This document shows, in pieces, positions 1 to 9,732 of a DNA stretch of 40,027 bases. Below the pieces are notes generated by a model that did no database searches, was not told the DNA's origin, and saw only the letters and a program-made list of their open reading frames with translations. Within the stretch, counting starts at the first letter, position 1, and the number at the start of each line of letters is the position of its first letter. The translations under genes were made by a program, and so were the position numbers. Origin of the DNA: Lachnospiraceae bacterium (GTDB lineage Bacteria; Bacillota; Clostridia; Lachnospirales; Lachnospiraceae); contig JAAUZM010000007.1 of assembly GCA_014804605.1 (NCBI GenBank), positions 129,659-169,685 on the forward strand, read 5' to 3'.

Positions 1-1256
1 TTTTCATATTCCGGATTCATTTTCTCCACTGTTCTGACATCCGTGTCATTTAGTCTGTTGTCATCCTGCAATATATTCCTTTGTGCTGTGCTCTTATCTA
101 TGCCGACCGTCCGCTCCCGTTCTATCGCCTCGATTGCATTGGACAGTGCATTGTTCAGGATAATGCTTACGTCAAAAGCATTGATACCGCCAGTCTGCGG
201 ATAATGGAAGTCACACTCAAACCGAATTCCCTTATCTTCCATCTCCTTCTTCCGGCCGGACAGAATGATATCCGTCACCGGATTTCCGCTTGTCACATCT
301 AATGAGATGTTCTGCATTTCCCGTTTCAGCGTCCCAACATACTTCTCCGCCTGCTCATACTCTCCCGTACCATATAGCTGCTCCAGCGTCATGAGATGAT
401 TGCCCATGTCATGGCGCAGACTCCGCATATCACGATAAAGCCGCTCCACCTCGCCGATATGACTCTCCAGATCCTGCACCTGTCTTGAAAATACTTCCCG
501 CTGTTTGTCCTCCTCCCGCTCATTTTTCCATTGACGAAATACATAAGTCATCACAAAAATCGTCATAAAACAGATCACACTGTAAAGTAACATCAGCCAG
601 TCATGATAACCATAAATATCTAAAACGTATTTCCCCGAATCACGTTCGTAGATCTTTTCATAATGTTTAAGCACCTCATATGTGAACACTCCTGAAACCG
701 AGGGTACAAGCAGGATCAAAAGTTCTCTGCCCTTCATATCCTCCCGCCGTGCGCCATACGCCCACAGCATCAGCCTGACAGAACCTCCCAGAACTCCAAT
801 CGCCAGAAGTATATCAAGGGTGCACTGCACGAAATAGCTTCCAAGCCATACTATATTTTTACCATTCACCGATCCCAGCAGGGACTCCTCTATTTTATAT
901 TGCAATAAAAACAATTCATTTCCCACACTGGCCTGTATCAAAAAGCTCTGCCATCGCAGGCAGAAAAAAGTAACGGCCAGAAAAAATTTCTGCCCGACAT
1001 TTCCCCGATCAAACAGACCCATGACTACAAAAACGGACATTACAGACAATCCATAGGCAACCATTTCTGTCATATCGACCGGAATGATAATCAATATTTC
1101 CATGACCACCGCATATGTCGCGCCGCACAGCCATGCCGTCCTACGCTTTAGCAGGAACGGTCTCACCCATACCATATAATAAAATGATACGATCAAGGTA
1201 AGCAGCACGCTGTAAATATTACTGGCTATTTCAAAATACAGATCTATCCTGTCCAC
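1..1256 (-). CDS. GHKL-type sensor histidine kinase, AgrC-like, cut by the window start
   Basis: Reverse-strand reading frame absent from the ORF track because it runs off the edge. Translation includes MRSLRHDMGNHLMTLEQLY and NNALSNAIEA. Probable GTG start at 1256 overlaps the stop of the response regulator. Confidence 0.85.
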   Translation of the reverse strand, partial: MDRIDLYFEIASNIYSVLLTLIVSFYYMVWVRPFLLKRRTAWLCGATYAVVMEILIIIPVDMTEMVAYGLSVMSVFVVMGLFDRGNVGQKFFLAVTFFCLRWQSFLIQASVGNELFLLQYKIEESLLGSVNGKNIVWLGSYFVQCTLDILLAIGVLGGSVRLMLWAYGARREDMKGRELLILLVPSVSGVFTYEVLKHYEKIYERDSGKYVLDIYGYHDWLMLLYSVICFMTIFVMTYVFRQWKNEREEDKQREVFSRQVQDLESHIGEVERLYRDMRSLRHDMGNHLMTLEQLYGTGEYEQAEKYVGTLKREMQNISLDVTSGNPVTDIILSGRKKEMEDKGIRFECDFHYPQTGGINAFDVSIILNNALSNAIEAIERERTVGIDKSTAQRNILQDDNRLNDTDVRTVEKMNPEYE

Positions 1257-2096
1257 CTACCTGCTCCTTTTCCTGTTGATATACTGCATGTACCGCCGGA
1301 CAAACTCTGCGTATTGTTTTTTGGACACAAGCACCGACCCTTGCTCCAGCCAGATCGTTGTCGCATTGTACCTTTCCACATATTTCAAATTCACCAGATA
1401 TGCGCGGTGTGTCCGACAAAAATCCTCTCCCGTCTGTTCTGACAGTTCTGTCAGTTTCCCATAATATTCGATATCCCCGTCTGTTGTGTGCAGCATAACC
1501 TTGCGGTTAAATACTTCCGCATAAATAATATCCTCCAAAAGCACTCTCGTGGAAATGCCGCCCCTCTTCACAACAATCGCTACCGGGGTCTGCTCCTGTC
1601 CGTTCCGATACCTGTCTACACTCTCCCCGGTATTCTGTATCGGCCTGTCCGCACCGTCCGCCCCTGTCCGTATGCTGTCATCCATCCGCCGCAGCGCCGC
1701 AATCTCCTGCTGTCTCTCATGCTGCCGCAGCGCCTTACCTAATATCTCCTTCAATTTATCATCGCTAAAGGGTTTCACCAGATAGTGAAAAGCCCCCACG
1801 TCAAAAGCATCGTAAACATATTCTGACAGTGCTGTCACAAATATCAAAATTGTGTCCCCGTGCTGTTTACGCAGTTCTTCCGCGATCTCCATTCCGCTTT
1901 TCCCCGGCATCTGTATGTCCAAGAAAAGGATATCCGGCGCTTGTTCCCCACGAAGATCAAGTATTTCCTCACCCGAATTGCAACCGACGATCCGGCAGCT
2001 TACTTCCGCCTCCAGACACATCTTCTCAATCTTTCGCCGCAAGATTTCCTGCAATGCCCTGTCATCATCGCATACCATGATTGTTACAGTCTTCAT
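1257..2096 (-). CDS. LytTR-family response regulator (REC + LytTR)
   Basis: N-terminal receiver pattern (VCDDD, DILFLDIQMPGKSGMEIA, VTAL, LVKPF); C-terminal LytTR-like segment (YAEVFNRKVMLHTTDG, FCRTHRAYLVNLKYV). Confidence 0.93.
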   Translation of the reverse strand: MKTVTIMVCDDDRALQEILRRKIEKMCLEAEVSCRIVGCNSGEEILDLRGEQAPDILFLDIQMPGKSGMEIAEELRKQHGDTILIFVTALSEYVYDAFDVGAFHYLVKPFSDDKLKEILGKALRQHERQQEIAALRRMDDSIRTGADGADRPIQNTGESVDRYRNGQEQTPVAIVVKRGGISTRVLLEDIIYAEVFNRKVMLHTTDGDIEYYGKLTELSEQTGEDFCRTHRAYLVNLKYVERYNATTIWLEQGSVLVSKKQYAEFVRRYMQYINRKRSR

Positions 2097-2249
2097 TTCC
2101 TGTTTATTCCTTCCCGATATTCCGTCGGCACCGTGCCATGTCTACAGCTTATTATACATGAAATTTATATTTTACTCTTCTTTTCTCAGGGGAAATGTTG
2201 TGAATGGACTGATTTTTGATGTGAATAAGAGAATAGCTCTATGCATGAA

Positions 2250-2618
2250 TTAATCACGGCACAACCCACTCCACTCGCAATCCCCGCAAATCTCTTCTCT
2301 CCTGCCGGCATCAAGTATATTCTCCCGCACCAGATTCTCAAAATCTTTCCACCGCATCTCTACGCCCACCTCCAATCCGCAGTATGTAAGAACCTGACGG
2401 TCATAGCGCTTTGCCTTTTCTAAGCAGGTACTCTTTCCACTCTGATTATTCGGGCAGTGCACACATACATCATCCGCTTCTTTCAGAAGTATGACTTGGG
2501 GGTCTTCCTGAAGTTTCTCCTTCATCGCCCACATATTCTCCGTAAATTCTCCGCTGTAGCCTTTCCCTTTAAAAAAGGAAAAGCACATACCATGATGTGC
2601 TCTGATCCTGTATAACAT
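2250..2618 (-). CDS. DUF1284 domain-containing protein
   Basis: MLYRIRAHHGMCFSFFKGKGYS plus conserved cysteines (CVHCPNN, CGDCEWSGLC). Internal ATG chosen because of the AAGGGAG ribosome-binding site. Confidence 0.8.
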   Translation of the reverse strand: MLYRIRAHHGMCFSFFKGKGYSGEFTENMWAMKEKLQEDPQVILLKEADDVCVHCPNNQSGKSTCLEKAKRYDRQVLTYCGLEVGVEMRWKDFENLVRENILDAGRREEICGDCEWSGLCRD

Positions 2619-2696
2619 ATATACTCCCTTCTTATCAGACAATACTTCCCGCTTACCTTTCACCATTTCGTCAAGCGTACCGTCTGAGAACCTCTT

Positions 2697-3302
2697 TTAA
2701 CATGTTTCTCCCATAATGCCGGCAAGCGGCTTACGCAAAGTGTTACTTAATATCAATGCCAATGCTATCTTGACCGCATCCGGAATGATATAAGGAAGCA
2801 CACACCAGCCGAGCACCGTCATCAGCCCTACCGCCCCGGTACTCCTCATATATACCAGCATAAACCATGCCGTGCCGAATGCGTAACAAACAACGAGTCC
2901 TATCACCATAGATACTGCCTGCACCCACATTTTCCTGCCAAACAGGCTCTCTATCAGCCACATAGTTAACGCCGTGAAGATAAATCCAATGATGTATCCG
3001 CCCGTATTCCGCAGAATAACTCCGAATCCTCCCGTAAATCCCGCAAAAACCGGAACACCGATCGCGCCTAACAGCACATATACGATCACCGACAACGTAC
3101 CGCGTTTTCCTCCGAGTATCGCCACTGAAAGAAATACCGCAAAAGTCTGTAATGTAAAAGGTATATCCATGGGGATGGATATCCATGAGCAGATGGTAAT
3201 CAGCACGGTAAACATACCGATATATGCCATATCATACGTCTTACCTCTTCCTCCTGCTCTCATCTGTGCATTCTGTGCCTGTGTGCTTACTCCTCTGCTC
3301 AT
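2697..3302 (-). CDS. bioY: BioY family biotin transporter substrate-binding subunit
   Basis: Multi-TM protein with FTLQTFAVFLSVAILGGKRGTLSVIVYVLLGAIGVPVFAGFTGG, typical of BioY. ATG at 3302 preceded by GGAGGAAG. Confidence 0.9.
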   Translation of the reverse strand: MSRGVSTQAQNAQMRAGGRGKTYDMAYIGMFTVLITICSWISIPMDIPFTLQTFAVFLSVAILGGKRGTLSVIVYVLLGAIGVPVFAGFTGGFGVILRNTGGYIIGFIFTALTMWLIESLFGRKMWVQAVSMVIGLVVCYAFGTAWFMLVYMRSTGAVGLMTVLGWCVLPYIIPDAVKIALALILSNTLRKPLAGIMGETC

Positions 3303-3414
3303 AACTTCCTCCAAATAATCTGATGATTCTGCTGTTGACGAAGCTATCTTAGCATGCGGAGCACATGTTGTCAACCATATTTTCATTCCGGTTAACAACA
3401 GTCAGTATTCCTTA

Positions 3415-5148
3415 CTATATCTTCAATCTCCTGTATCTGTTAATACAAGCCATGATCTCCTGTTTCCTCGGTCTTGCAAGCTGAGCCGACACATCTCCAT
3501 GTTCAAAGAGACTCTCAAGCCCTTTACCGTTAAGCTGATCCTCCAGCATATCTCCAATCTGCCTTATGTCTTTCTTTCCATCCATCAGCTTAAGCTCTGC
3601 ATATTTCAGCACATAGGCAAGTGCCGCGGTCTGCTCCTGATCCTTAAGCTGCTCCAGATACCGCAGCTCCACACTCTCTTTCGCAAGGGACAGTTCGCTA
3701 GTTCCCATAGTCCTAATCTTGAGGCGATCTTCTTTTCTAAGCGCCATATCCGGTGACGGGCAACGGTGTCTGTTAAACTCAGGAAATATAACAGCCTCTT
3801 TACCCTCTACCGCTCTGCTCCCTGCTGATTTGTCCTCGGCCGCTTTATCATAAGCCTCCGCCGCCTGTTTCGCCCGCTCGGTAATATCGATGGGCACATA
3901 CTCCTTCATCTGAATGATCGTATCCGCCATATGGAAAAAGGCACCGGAACTTCCCGCCACAATAACGGAAGATACGCCTAAATCTTCATACATGCCCCGC
4001 ACCCTGTTTATAAAGGGTGTGATCGGCTCCTCGCCGGGCGTGATCACCTGCGCCATCAACTGATCCCGCACCATGAAATTCGTTGCCGATGTATCTTCAT
4101 CAATCAGGATTAGCTCGCTGCCGCTCTCCAATGCCTCCATCAGATTAGCCGCCTGCGAAGTACTGCCGCTGGCATCCTCCGTGGAGAAATGCACCGTATC
4201 TTTCTTGTTCGGCAGATTCTTGATAAAAGGAGATATGTCTACCCCTGTGATACTCCGCCCGTCCTCGGCACGCAGCTTAAATGCCGTATTGTCCGTGATC
4301 ACAAACTCTCTGCCATCCCCCGCTATATGGTTATATACTCCATTCTGCAATGCCTGTAGGATCGTGGACTTACCGTGATAACCACCGCCCACGAACAATG
4401 TGATTCCCTTAGGGATACCCATACCCATAATCTCTCCCCTGTGAGGAAGGTTTAAAACGACTTTCAAACTCTCCGGTGATAGGAAGGTTACCGCTCCTTT
4501 CATCGGTTTTTCCGATACTCCGCTTTCCCTCGGAAGCACGGACCCATCCGCAACGAATGCACAGAGCCCTTGCTCGGAAAGACACTGTCTGATATACTGT
4601 TGATCCTCACACAGCCAAATCGCCTGCTTTAACTTCTCTTTGTCGATGTTTGCATAGTAAAGACTCTTCCTCACGCATTCGGGCAGAATATCAAAAAGCA
4701 TCTTCTCCAACTCTCTGGCATTGATCGTCCGCCCGTTAGCAGGAAATCCCGCCTCAAACCGCAGCCGCACATCTCCCGCTTCCACACGCATCGCAGTGCG
4801 CTCCAACACCTGCTGGCCACAACGGGAAACCGTCATCAGTCCGCTCTTGCCGGAACCTTTTGCTTGAAAGCTGCCGCCTGACACCCATCTGCCGAACAGC
4901 CTCGTGAGATGATCCTGCAATGTAATCCTCTTAGCATGGGTATCATAATAGTCTGCCGGAAATCCCGCCTTTTCTCTTCTCACGATCACCGAGAGTCTGG
5001 ACGGTGCGGCGAAGGGATCGCCCTGTACATGGTCGATGGAAAGCACATAATCACCGAAATTGTACTGTCCCTTTAACTCCTTGTAAGCCGGATAGCCTCT
5101 ATGGTCAATGTTTCTTAATTTGCTTCTTAATTCTGTCGCCGTGTTCAT
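3415..5148 (-). CDS. Predicted ABC-class ATPase (COG3044-like)
   Basis: Full-length 577-aa ORF with Walker A-like GGGYHGKSTILQAL and LILIDEDTSATNFM. Confidence 0.85.
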   Translation of the reverse strand: MNTATELRSKLRNIDHRGYPAYKELKGQYNFGDYVLSIDHVQGDPFAAPSRLSVIVRREKAGFPADYYDTHAKRITLQDHLTRLFGRWVSGGSFQAKGSGKSGLMTVSRCGQQVLERTAMRVEAGDVRLRFEAGFPANGRTINARELEKMLFDILPECVRKSLYYANIDKEKLKQAIWLCEDQQYIRQCLSEQGLCAFVADGSVLPRESGVSEKPMKGAVTFLSPESLKVVLNLPHRGEIMGMGIPKGITLFVGGGYHGKSTILQALQNGVYNHIAGDGREFVITDNTAFKLRAEDGRSITGVDISPFIKNLPNKKDTVHFSTEDASGSTSQAANLMEALESGSELILIDEDTSATNFMVRDQLMAQVITPGEEPITPFINRVRGMYEDLGVSSVIVAGSSGAFFHMADTIIQMKEYVPIDITERAKQAAEAYDKAAEDKSAGSRAVEGKEAVIFPEFNRHRCPSPDMALRKEDRLKIRTMGTSELSLAKESVELRYLEQLKDQEQTAALAYVLKYAELKLMDGKKDIRQIGDMLEDQLNGKGLESLFEHGDVSAQLARPRKQEIMACINRYRRLKI

Positions 5149-5385
5149 AATCTGCTAATCTCCTTCTCTGAATCTGTCCTCTATCTTAGCACATTTCCCG
5201 CTCTTCTACAATTCGTAACACAGAAATCACATTTCGTAACCTCCCCCTAAAACATGCAGATAGCATTGACGAAAAATATATCAGCAAGGCAGCATGATAT
5301 ATCATAAGCCGCCCACCGTCGCCGGACACAGGCTATCAATGTTTGCCGCAAGCAGCTTCACAATGAAACATACAGGGAAGTGAGG

Positions 5386-6243
5386 ATGAATATGAGCATA
5401 ACAAATACTACTATCATCAAACAGCCGACTACGATATATGAAACCTCTGCGAAAAGTTCCACGAAGAAAACGCAGTCTTCCGATGCGCAGACCACTAACT
5501 CTTTCAAAGACTCTCTGAGTGAAAGCGTTGTCAAGGAATATAAAAGAAGACATCCCGACCGCGCCGCCCATGTTGACAAACAGGTGCGGGCCGGAAAGGC
5601 CGTGAAAGAAAGAAACGGTGTCTCAGACCTGTCCACCGAAGATATGACCATGGAAGAATATCAGGCTTATTTCTATGCCCTGCTTGATACGATTCCCTAC
5701 GATTTCACGAGAGTCAATGATACGACCATCATTACCATCTCAGATAAGGGCTGGGAGCAGATGCGCAAAGACCCTGACTATGAGGCATGGATTCTCGGAT
5801 ATTTCGTGGAAGACCGCTCGGTACGCAACCCCTTCTTCGGCTGGGGTAATGATGCCGGAAGTATGATCACCGAACATTTCGGTGCTTCCATTGAAGAGCA
5901 TCACGGCGAGGGAATCAGCAAAGCAGCGTTAAAAGGGAATTCCGACAAGGATGACGACGAAGAAGACTGGTGGATCAAGCGCCATAAGAGAATGAAGAAA
6001 CTGATGAAGGAACAGGTAGACAGGGCTATAAAAAGAGACGCCGCCCAGAAAGCTGCCGCACGGGAAGAATATACGCGCCAGCAATACTTAAGCATCGCAA
6101 GGCAGCACAGCTTCCTCACATCAGATGGCAAAGCCGTTCCGACAGTGCCGAACCCGGAAGGCATCTCCGCCGCCATGGCGGCTGCTGCCTATATCAATAC
6201 GCTGGACATATTCGGAAGCGTAATCGCCGGAAATGTCAATTAA
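5386..6243 (+). CDS. Conserved hypothetical protein, charged, S/T-rich N-terminus
   Basis: About 286-aa ORF with upstream GGGAAG; antisense ORFs look spurious. Start may be 5380, 5386 or 5392. Confidence 0.7.
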   Translation: MNMSITNTTIIKQPTTIYETSAKSSTKKTQSSDAQTTNSFKDSLSESVVKEYKRRHPDRAAHVDKQVRAGKAVKERNGVSDLSTEDMTMEEYQAYFYALLDTIPYDFTRVNDTTIITISDKGWEQMRKDPDYEAWILGYFVEDRSVRNPFFGWGNDAGSMITEHFGASIEEHHGEGISKAALKGNSDKDDDEEDWWIKRHKRMKKLMKEQVDRAIKRDAAQKAAAREEYTRQQYLSIARQHSFLTSDGKAVPTVPNPEGISAAMAAAAYINTLDIFGSVIAGNVN

Positions 6244-6412
6244 TCACATGAGGTCATGCGGCATGGATTTCAATATCCTCCGCATGACCTCTTTTTCTCT
6301 ACCATCATGTCAGACTTTTTTAAATGGAAATTGTGAACATGGGCAGACACACCATAGCAATCAGAAACAAAATTAACTTCCGGTTGCTTTTTTTATGAAT
6401 GCACTCAGAGAT

Positions 6413-7738
6413 TTATTCTTCTGCCTCACACGCCTCCAATGCCCAAATGTCCTTATTGCGCCTGAAATACAGACACACACCGATTCCCGCAAAGGCGATC
6501 ACGAAGAACAAAAATGCCGCACCGCTTCCTTTGCCGCTGCCAAACATCTTCGTCAGCATACTACCCTCACGCTGCATGGACATGATCGGCTCAAACACCT
6601 GATCCACCAGCAGTCCGCCGAGAAAATACCCGACCGGTATGGTAAAAAACTGCAGCGAATTTCTCACGGAATATACCCGTCCCTGCATCTGCTCCGGCAC
6701 GTGCAGTCTCATGATGGCATCCAAATTCGTACTCATAAGCGGTATGGCGATCCATCCGAGGAATCCGCCGATACACCAGACAATCGGCGTTCTACCGAAG
6801 GCAAGCAGGAAATTCTCCGTGCTCATGGAGAACAACAGACAGTTACAGATCACCCGCACCCTGCTCTTAGGCGTCTTCACAAAAGATGCAACCACACTTC
6901 CCACGAAGGTCGTCACGCCGATCACCGCATTCACCAGTCCGAGCGTTTTCTCACTGCCGCCGTTTCTCGACAGCATCATCGCCGGAAAAGTGGCATCGTA
7001 GATAGATGCCACCAGATTGATCGCCGCAAGAAACATAATCAATCCGAAAATTCCCCGTTCCTCGCGCAAATACATAAGACCCTTTTTCGCAGATGTCAGC
7101 AGTTTCTCCTGATCCTCGCCTGCTTCCTCATTTTCCGGAATCCGTATTCCGAACGCCAGCGCAATAAACGCCACCCCGAACGTAAACAGGTCAAACGCCA
7201 CAACTGCATTCATTCCGGCAATTCCCAAAACCGCCGTAGCGATGATCGGCGTCAGAATGGAATTTAAAGACCTAGCAAAATATCCCAGCCCGCCTACGCG
7301 CTGATAATATTTCTTAGGCAGCACACGTGTAGTCGCCACCTCGGAAGCCGGCTGCTGCACCGTATTCATAATGCCGTTTACGCCGTTAATCAGATACAGA
7401 TGCCATATCTTAAGCGCGTCATTACGCAGTAAAATCAGCATAACCACAGTTGTCACTGCCGCCAGCGTATCACACACCAGTATGGTTTTCTTCTTATTCC
7501 ACTTGTCACTCAAGGCTCCCGCAAAAATGCTGAGCAGCACATAGGGCGCATAGGAGCTTACCATCAATAGCGCCGTCATAAGCGCCGACCCCTTCTGCGT
7601 ATAGGACCAGATGACCAGCGCATAGCTCGTCATCGCACTTCCAAGCCCGGAAAAGGACTGGGTGCTCCACAGCAGCAGATAGGTTTTCATCTCCCCCAGA
7701 GTATGGAAAAATTCTTTGTTTTTAATTATGTTTTTCAT
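6413..7738 (-). CDS. MFS transporter (MFS_3/Mef-like drug efflux type)
   Basis: 441 aa, about 12 hydrophobic segments, MFS loop motif AGALSDKWNKKKTI. Start preceded by AAGGAG at 7747-7752. Confidence 0.9.
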   Translation of the reverse strand: MKNIIKNKEFFHTLGEMKTYLLLWSTQSFSGLGSAMTSYALVIWSYTQKGSALMTALLMVSSYAPYVLLSIFAGALSDKWNKKKTILVCDTLAAVTTVVMLILLRNDALKIWHLYLINGVNGIMNTVQQPASEVATTRVLPKKYYQRVGGLGYFARSLNSILTPIIATAVLGIAGMNAVVAFDLFTFGVAFIALAFGIRIPENEEAGEDQEKLLTSAKKGLMYLREERGIFGLIMFLAAINLVASIYDATFPAMMLSRNGGSEKTLGLVNAVIGVTTFVGSVVASFVKTPKSRVRVICNCLLFSMSTENFLLAFGRTPIVWCIGGFLGWIAIPLMSTNLDAIMRLHVPEQMQGRVYSVRNSLQFFTIPVGYFLGGLLVDQVFEPIMSMQREGSMLTKMFGSGKGSGAAFLFFVIAFAGIGVCLYFRRNKDIWALEACEAEE

Positions 7739-7904
7739 AGACTTTGCTCCTTATCACTGTTTTCATTGCCGCAGATCTCAGTGGTTCAACTTAGCAGCAA
7801 TTCATTTACTGTTTCTCAATTCGCAAAGTCCAAGAGCAGTTATTCTACTCCATGCAATCACTGCCCGTTCAGACTTTGCATGGAGCTGTTGCAATGCATA
7901 ACAT
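7739..7904 (-). promoter_or_regulatory. Candidate translation-attenuation leader of the MFS gene
   Basis: GCAAAGTC in the leader peptide (7872-7879) and again at the MFS RBS (7740-7747); GACTTTGC between them (7823-7830, minus-strand sense). Competing hairpin CTCCATGCAA/TTGCATGGAG at 7876-7885 / 7848-7857. Confidence 0.6.
7869..7904 (-). CDS. Candidate leader peptide MLCIATAPCKV upstream of the MFS transporter
   Basis: ATG TTA TGC ATT GCA ACA GCT CCA TGC AAA GTC TGA on the minus strand, with AAAAGGAGG 12 nt upstream; overlaps competing inverted repeats. Confidence 0.55.
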   Translation of the reverse strand: MLCIATAPCKV

Positions 7905-7990
7905 CGTTTTCCTATGCCTCCTTTTCCAGCTTATCACCCTGAATTACTCTCACAGCCCACGGAGAATGCATGCTCTTCGCATTCTCCCAG

Positions 7991-8047
7991 ACATGACTTA
8001 GTTATACTTAGGCGGCGTTCTTTGACGCCTTAGTATAACTTCATGTC
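7991..8047. repeat. Long imperfect inverted repeat (terminator or dyad operator)
   Basis: ACATGAcTTAGTTATACTTAGGCG ... CGCCTTAGTATAACTTCATGT; arms match apart from one mismatch and a small bulge. Confidence 0.65.
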
Positions 8048-8060
8048 TTATTTTAGCAAA

Positions 8061-8552
8061 CTATTTTCCTATAACCTTACGTACTTCCATAAGTGCATAT
8101 CCCAAAAGATTCTGTCCACGCCACTCACTCACATCAAACCGGCGCTCATCTTTCATAGATAATCCAATCCCCCAGATATGATCCTGCACCGCACATTCCG
8201 CCAACATAGCATCGCCTGTAGCCACTAACGCCTCTTGCAGTGTCGGATTCTGCGTAAATTTCTCTATCAAACCGCGATACACTATGATCTGCCGGCAGCC
8301 GGACCATATATGCTCTTCATAATGACGCACACTTCTCCCCAATGCTTTAATTGCTCCGACCTGATTCGTATTTAAAATCTGCTCCGCAATCTCCGAGTCG
8401 TGAAAGAGAACTGCTTTCCGGTGCATCATATACTGTTCCATGGAAGAATACATAACGTGGTCAACCTGAAAATCCGACAGATACCAATTACTTAAAAATC
8501 CGTATTCTTCTTCCGGATTATGAAATCCTATCACTTGCCTCACATTGCTCAC
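8061..8552 (-). CDS. NADAR family protein (YbiA/DUF1768-like)
   Basis: FLSNWYLSDFQVDHVMYSSMEQYMMHRKA, ALGRSVR and DHIWGIGLSMKD ... WRGQNLLGYALMEVR are characteristic NADAR motifs. Confidence 0.93.
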   Translation of the reverse strand: MSNVRQVIGFHNPEEEYGFLSNWYLSDFQVDHVMYSSMEQYMMHRKAVLFHDSEIAEQILNTNQVGAIKALGRSVRHYEEHIWSGCRQIIVYRGLIEKFTQNPTLQEALVATGDAMLAECAVQDHIWGIGLSMKDERRFDVSEWRGQNLLGYALMEVRKVIGK

Positions 8553-8958
8553 CTACTTTTCTTACGGCTAATTCCAGATCCAAATCATGCAATCCGCGAT
8601 AGCCTGCAATCATAAAATCAACAGGAAGAAGTTTAACTACCTCTTTGCTCGGCATACTGTAATACCATTGAAAATAAGCATAAAACTGACCGATCCAATT
8701 TGGAATAAAGCCGCCTATGCTGTTTCCCTTTTTCGGGCTGAAAGATTCTCCCCTCTGAAAATATTCCCACAACTGTTCAGCATCCATTGTGCAGACATAC
8801 GCCTTAGCCTGATCGATATAACTGCGCGTCTTCCCTGACATATATGTTTCTATAAAATTCTTAACATCGATTCCCGGAACATAATCACTGATGTTCTCAA
8901 ATAAATCGCCCTGTGTCTCGACAATTTCCTGAAGATAAACCTCGTTATATGCACCCAT
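8518..8958 (-). CDS. Uncharacterised middle gene of the DUF3990-NADAR operon
   Basis: Start MGAYNEV preferred over 8982 because of the GGGAGAG RBS; 35-bp overlap with the NADAR start. Confidence 0.8.
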   Translation of the reverse strand: MGAYNEVYLQEIVETQGDLFENISDYVPGIDVKNFIETYMSGKTRSYIDQAKAYVCTMDAEQLWEYFQRGESFSPKKGNSIGGFIPNWIGQFYAYFQWYYSMPSKEVVKLLPVDFMIAGYRGLHDLDLELAVRKVGEQCEASDRIS

Positions 8959-8982
8959 AACTATCTCTCCCATCCATGGCAT

Positions 8983-9621
8983 TTACAGCAATGTACTGAA
9001 AACATCCGTAACTTTATTCTTTTCCGAATTAATCAGTTCCTTCATTGCGCGTCTCGCTGCTTGATCACGTATGTTAAATTGTTCATGAAAAGTATGATAA
9101 TCTACCGCTTCCAATGATCGCACATCTTCTTTCAGAGCACTAAATGCTTTCTCTGATTTCAAACAATACTGTATCCCCAAATCTCCCATCCGAAAAAGCT
9201 CTTCCAAAATACACACATCAATCTCATCCCTGACAAATGCCTTTGCAATATAAAAATATGACGCATTTGCTCTCCATCCACGAATAATATCATAGTTTTC
9301 TACCGGTATGCCATATTTTATGATAAATTTTTCGGAAAGTATCTTATATCTGCGTGAAGTATCTGCCGCCCGGTGTTTCATAAGTTCTGCAAGCCATACC
9401 AAAATCCCGGCCTGTTCAAAGTCAAACACCTTTAACCCATTACAATCGAGATCATACTTGTGTACCCAGCCGTTACCACTATCGGGATTACAGACAGCCC
9501 ATTCCTTTGCCAGTTCTTTATCCTGCGTTAAATAAAATCCCCTTCCGTAATCATGCTTGTCTTCACCTTTACCGTATTCCGGTGTAAATTCTTTATTCGG
9601 GCTTCCATGATATAGTACCAT
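8983..9621 (-). CDS. DUF3990 domain-containing protein (ADP-ribosyltransferase-like fold)
   Basis: MVLYHGSPNKEFTPEYGKGEDKHDYGRGFYLTQDKELAKEWA matches the DUF3990 N-terminal YHGS / GRGFYLT pattern. Confidence 0.88.
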   Translation of the reverse strand: MVLYHGSPNKEFTPEYGKGEDKHDYGRGFYLTQDKELAKEWAVCNPDSGNGWVHKYDLDCNGLKVFDFEQAGILVWLAELMKHRAADTSRRYKILSEKFIIKYGIPVENYDIIRGWRANASYFYIAKAFVRDEIDVCILEELFRMGDLGIQYCLKSEKAFSALKEDVRSLEAVDYHTFHEQFNIRDQAARRAMKELINSEKNKVTDVFSTLL

Positions 9622-9687
9622 ACTTTGCTTTCCCCTTTTTTTACAATATGTCTATATTTCATAGTTTTGCTCGTATCCTTTTAATTT

Positions 9688-9732
9688 AAAGAGAGAGAGT
9701 AATAACACCACTGTGCTATATACTCTCTCTTT
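9688..9732 (-). terminator. Hairpin between the S66 peptidase and the DUF3990 operon
   Basis: AAAGAGAGAGTA ... TACTCTCTCTTT followed by TTTAAATTAAAA in minus-strand sense. Confidence 0.55.

Noticed and set aside
1852-2253. Plus-strand ORFs over the response regulator
   Set aside because: Shadow frames opposite a well-supported LytTR regulator.
5220-5385. Possible riboswitch (c-di-GMP-like) before the 5386 hypothetical gene
   Set aside because: No GEMM core or other recognisable aptamer consensus; only a short ATATATCA/TGATATAT repeat was found.
6395-7267. 290-aa plus-strand ORF
   Set aside because: Antisense to the clear MFS gene; His/Arg/Gln-rich composition typical of a shadow frame.
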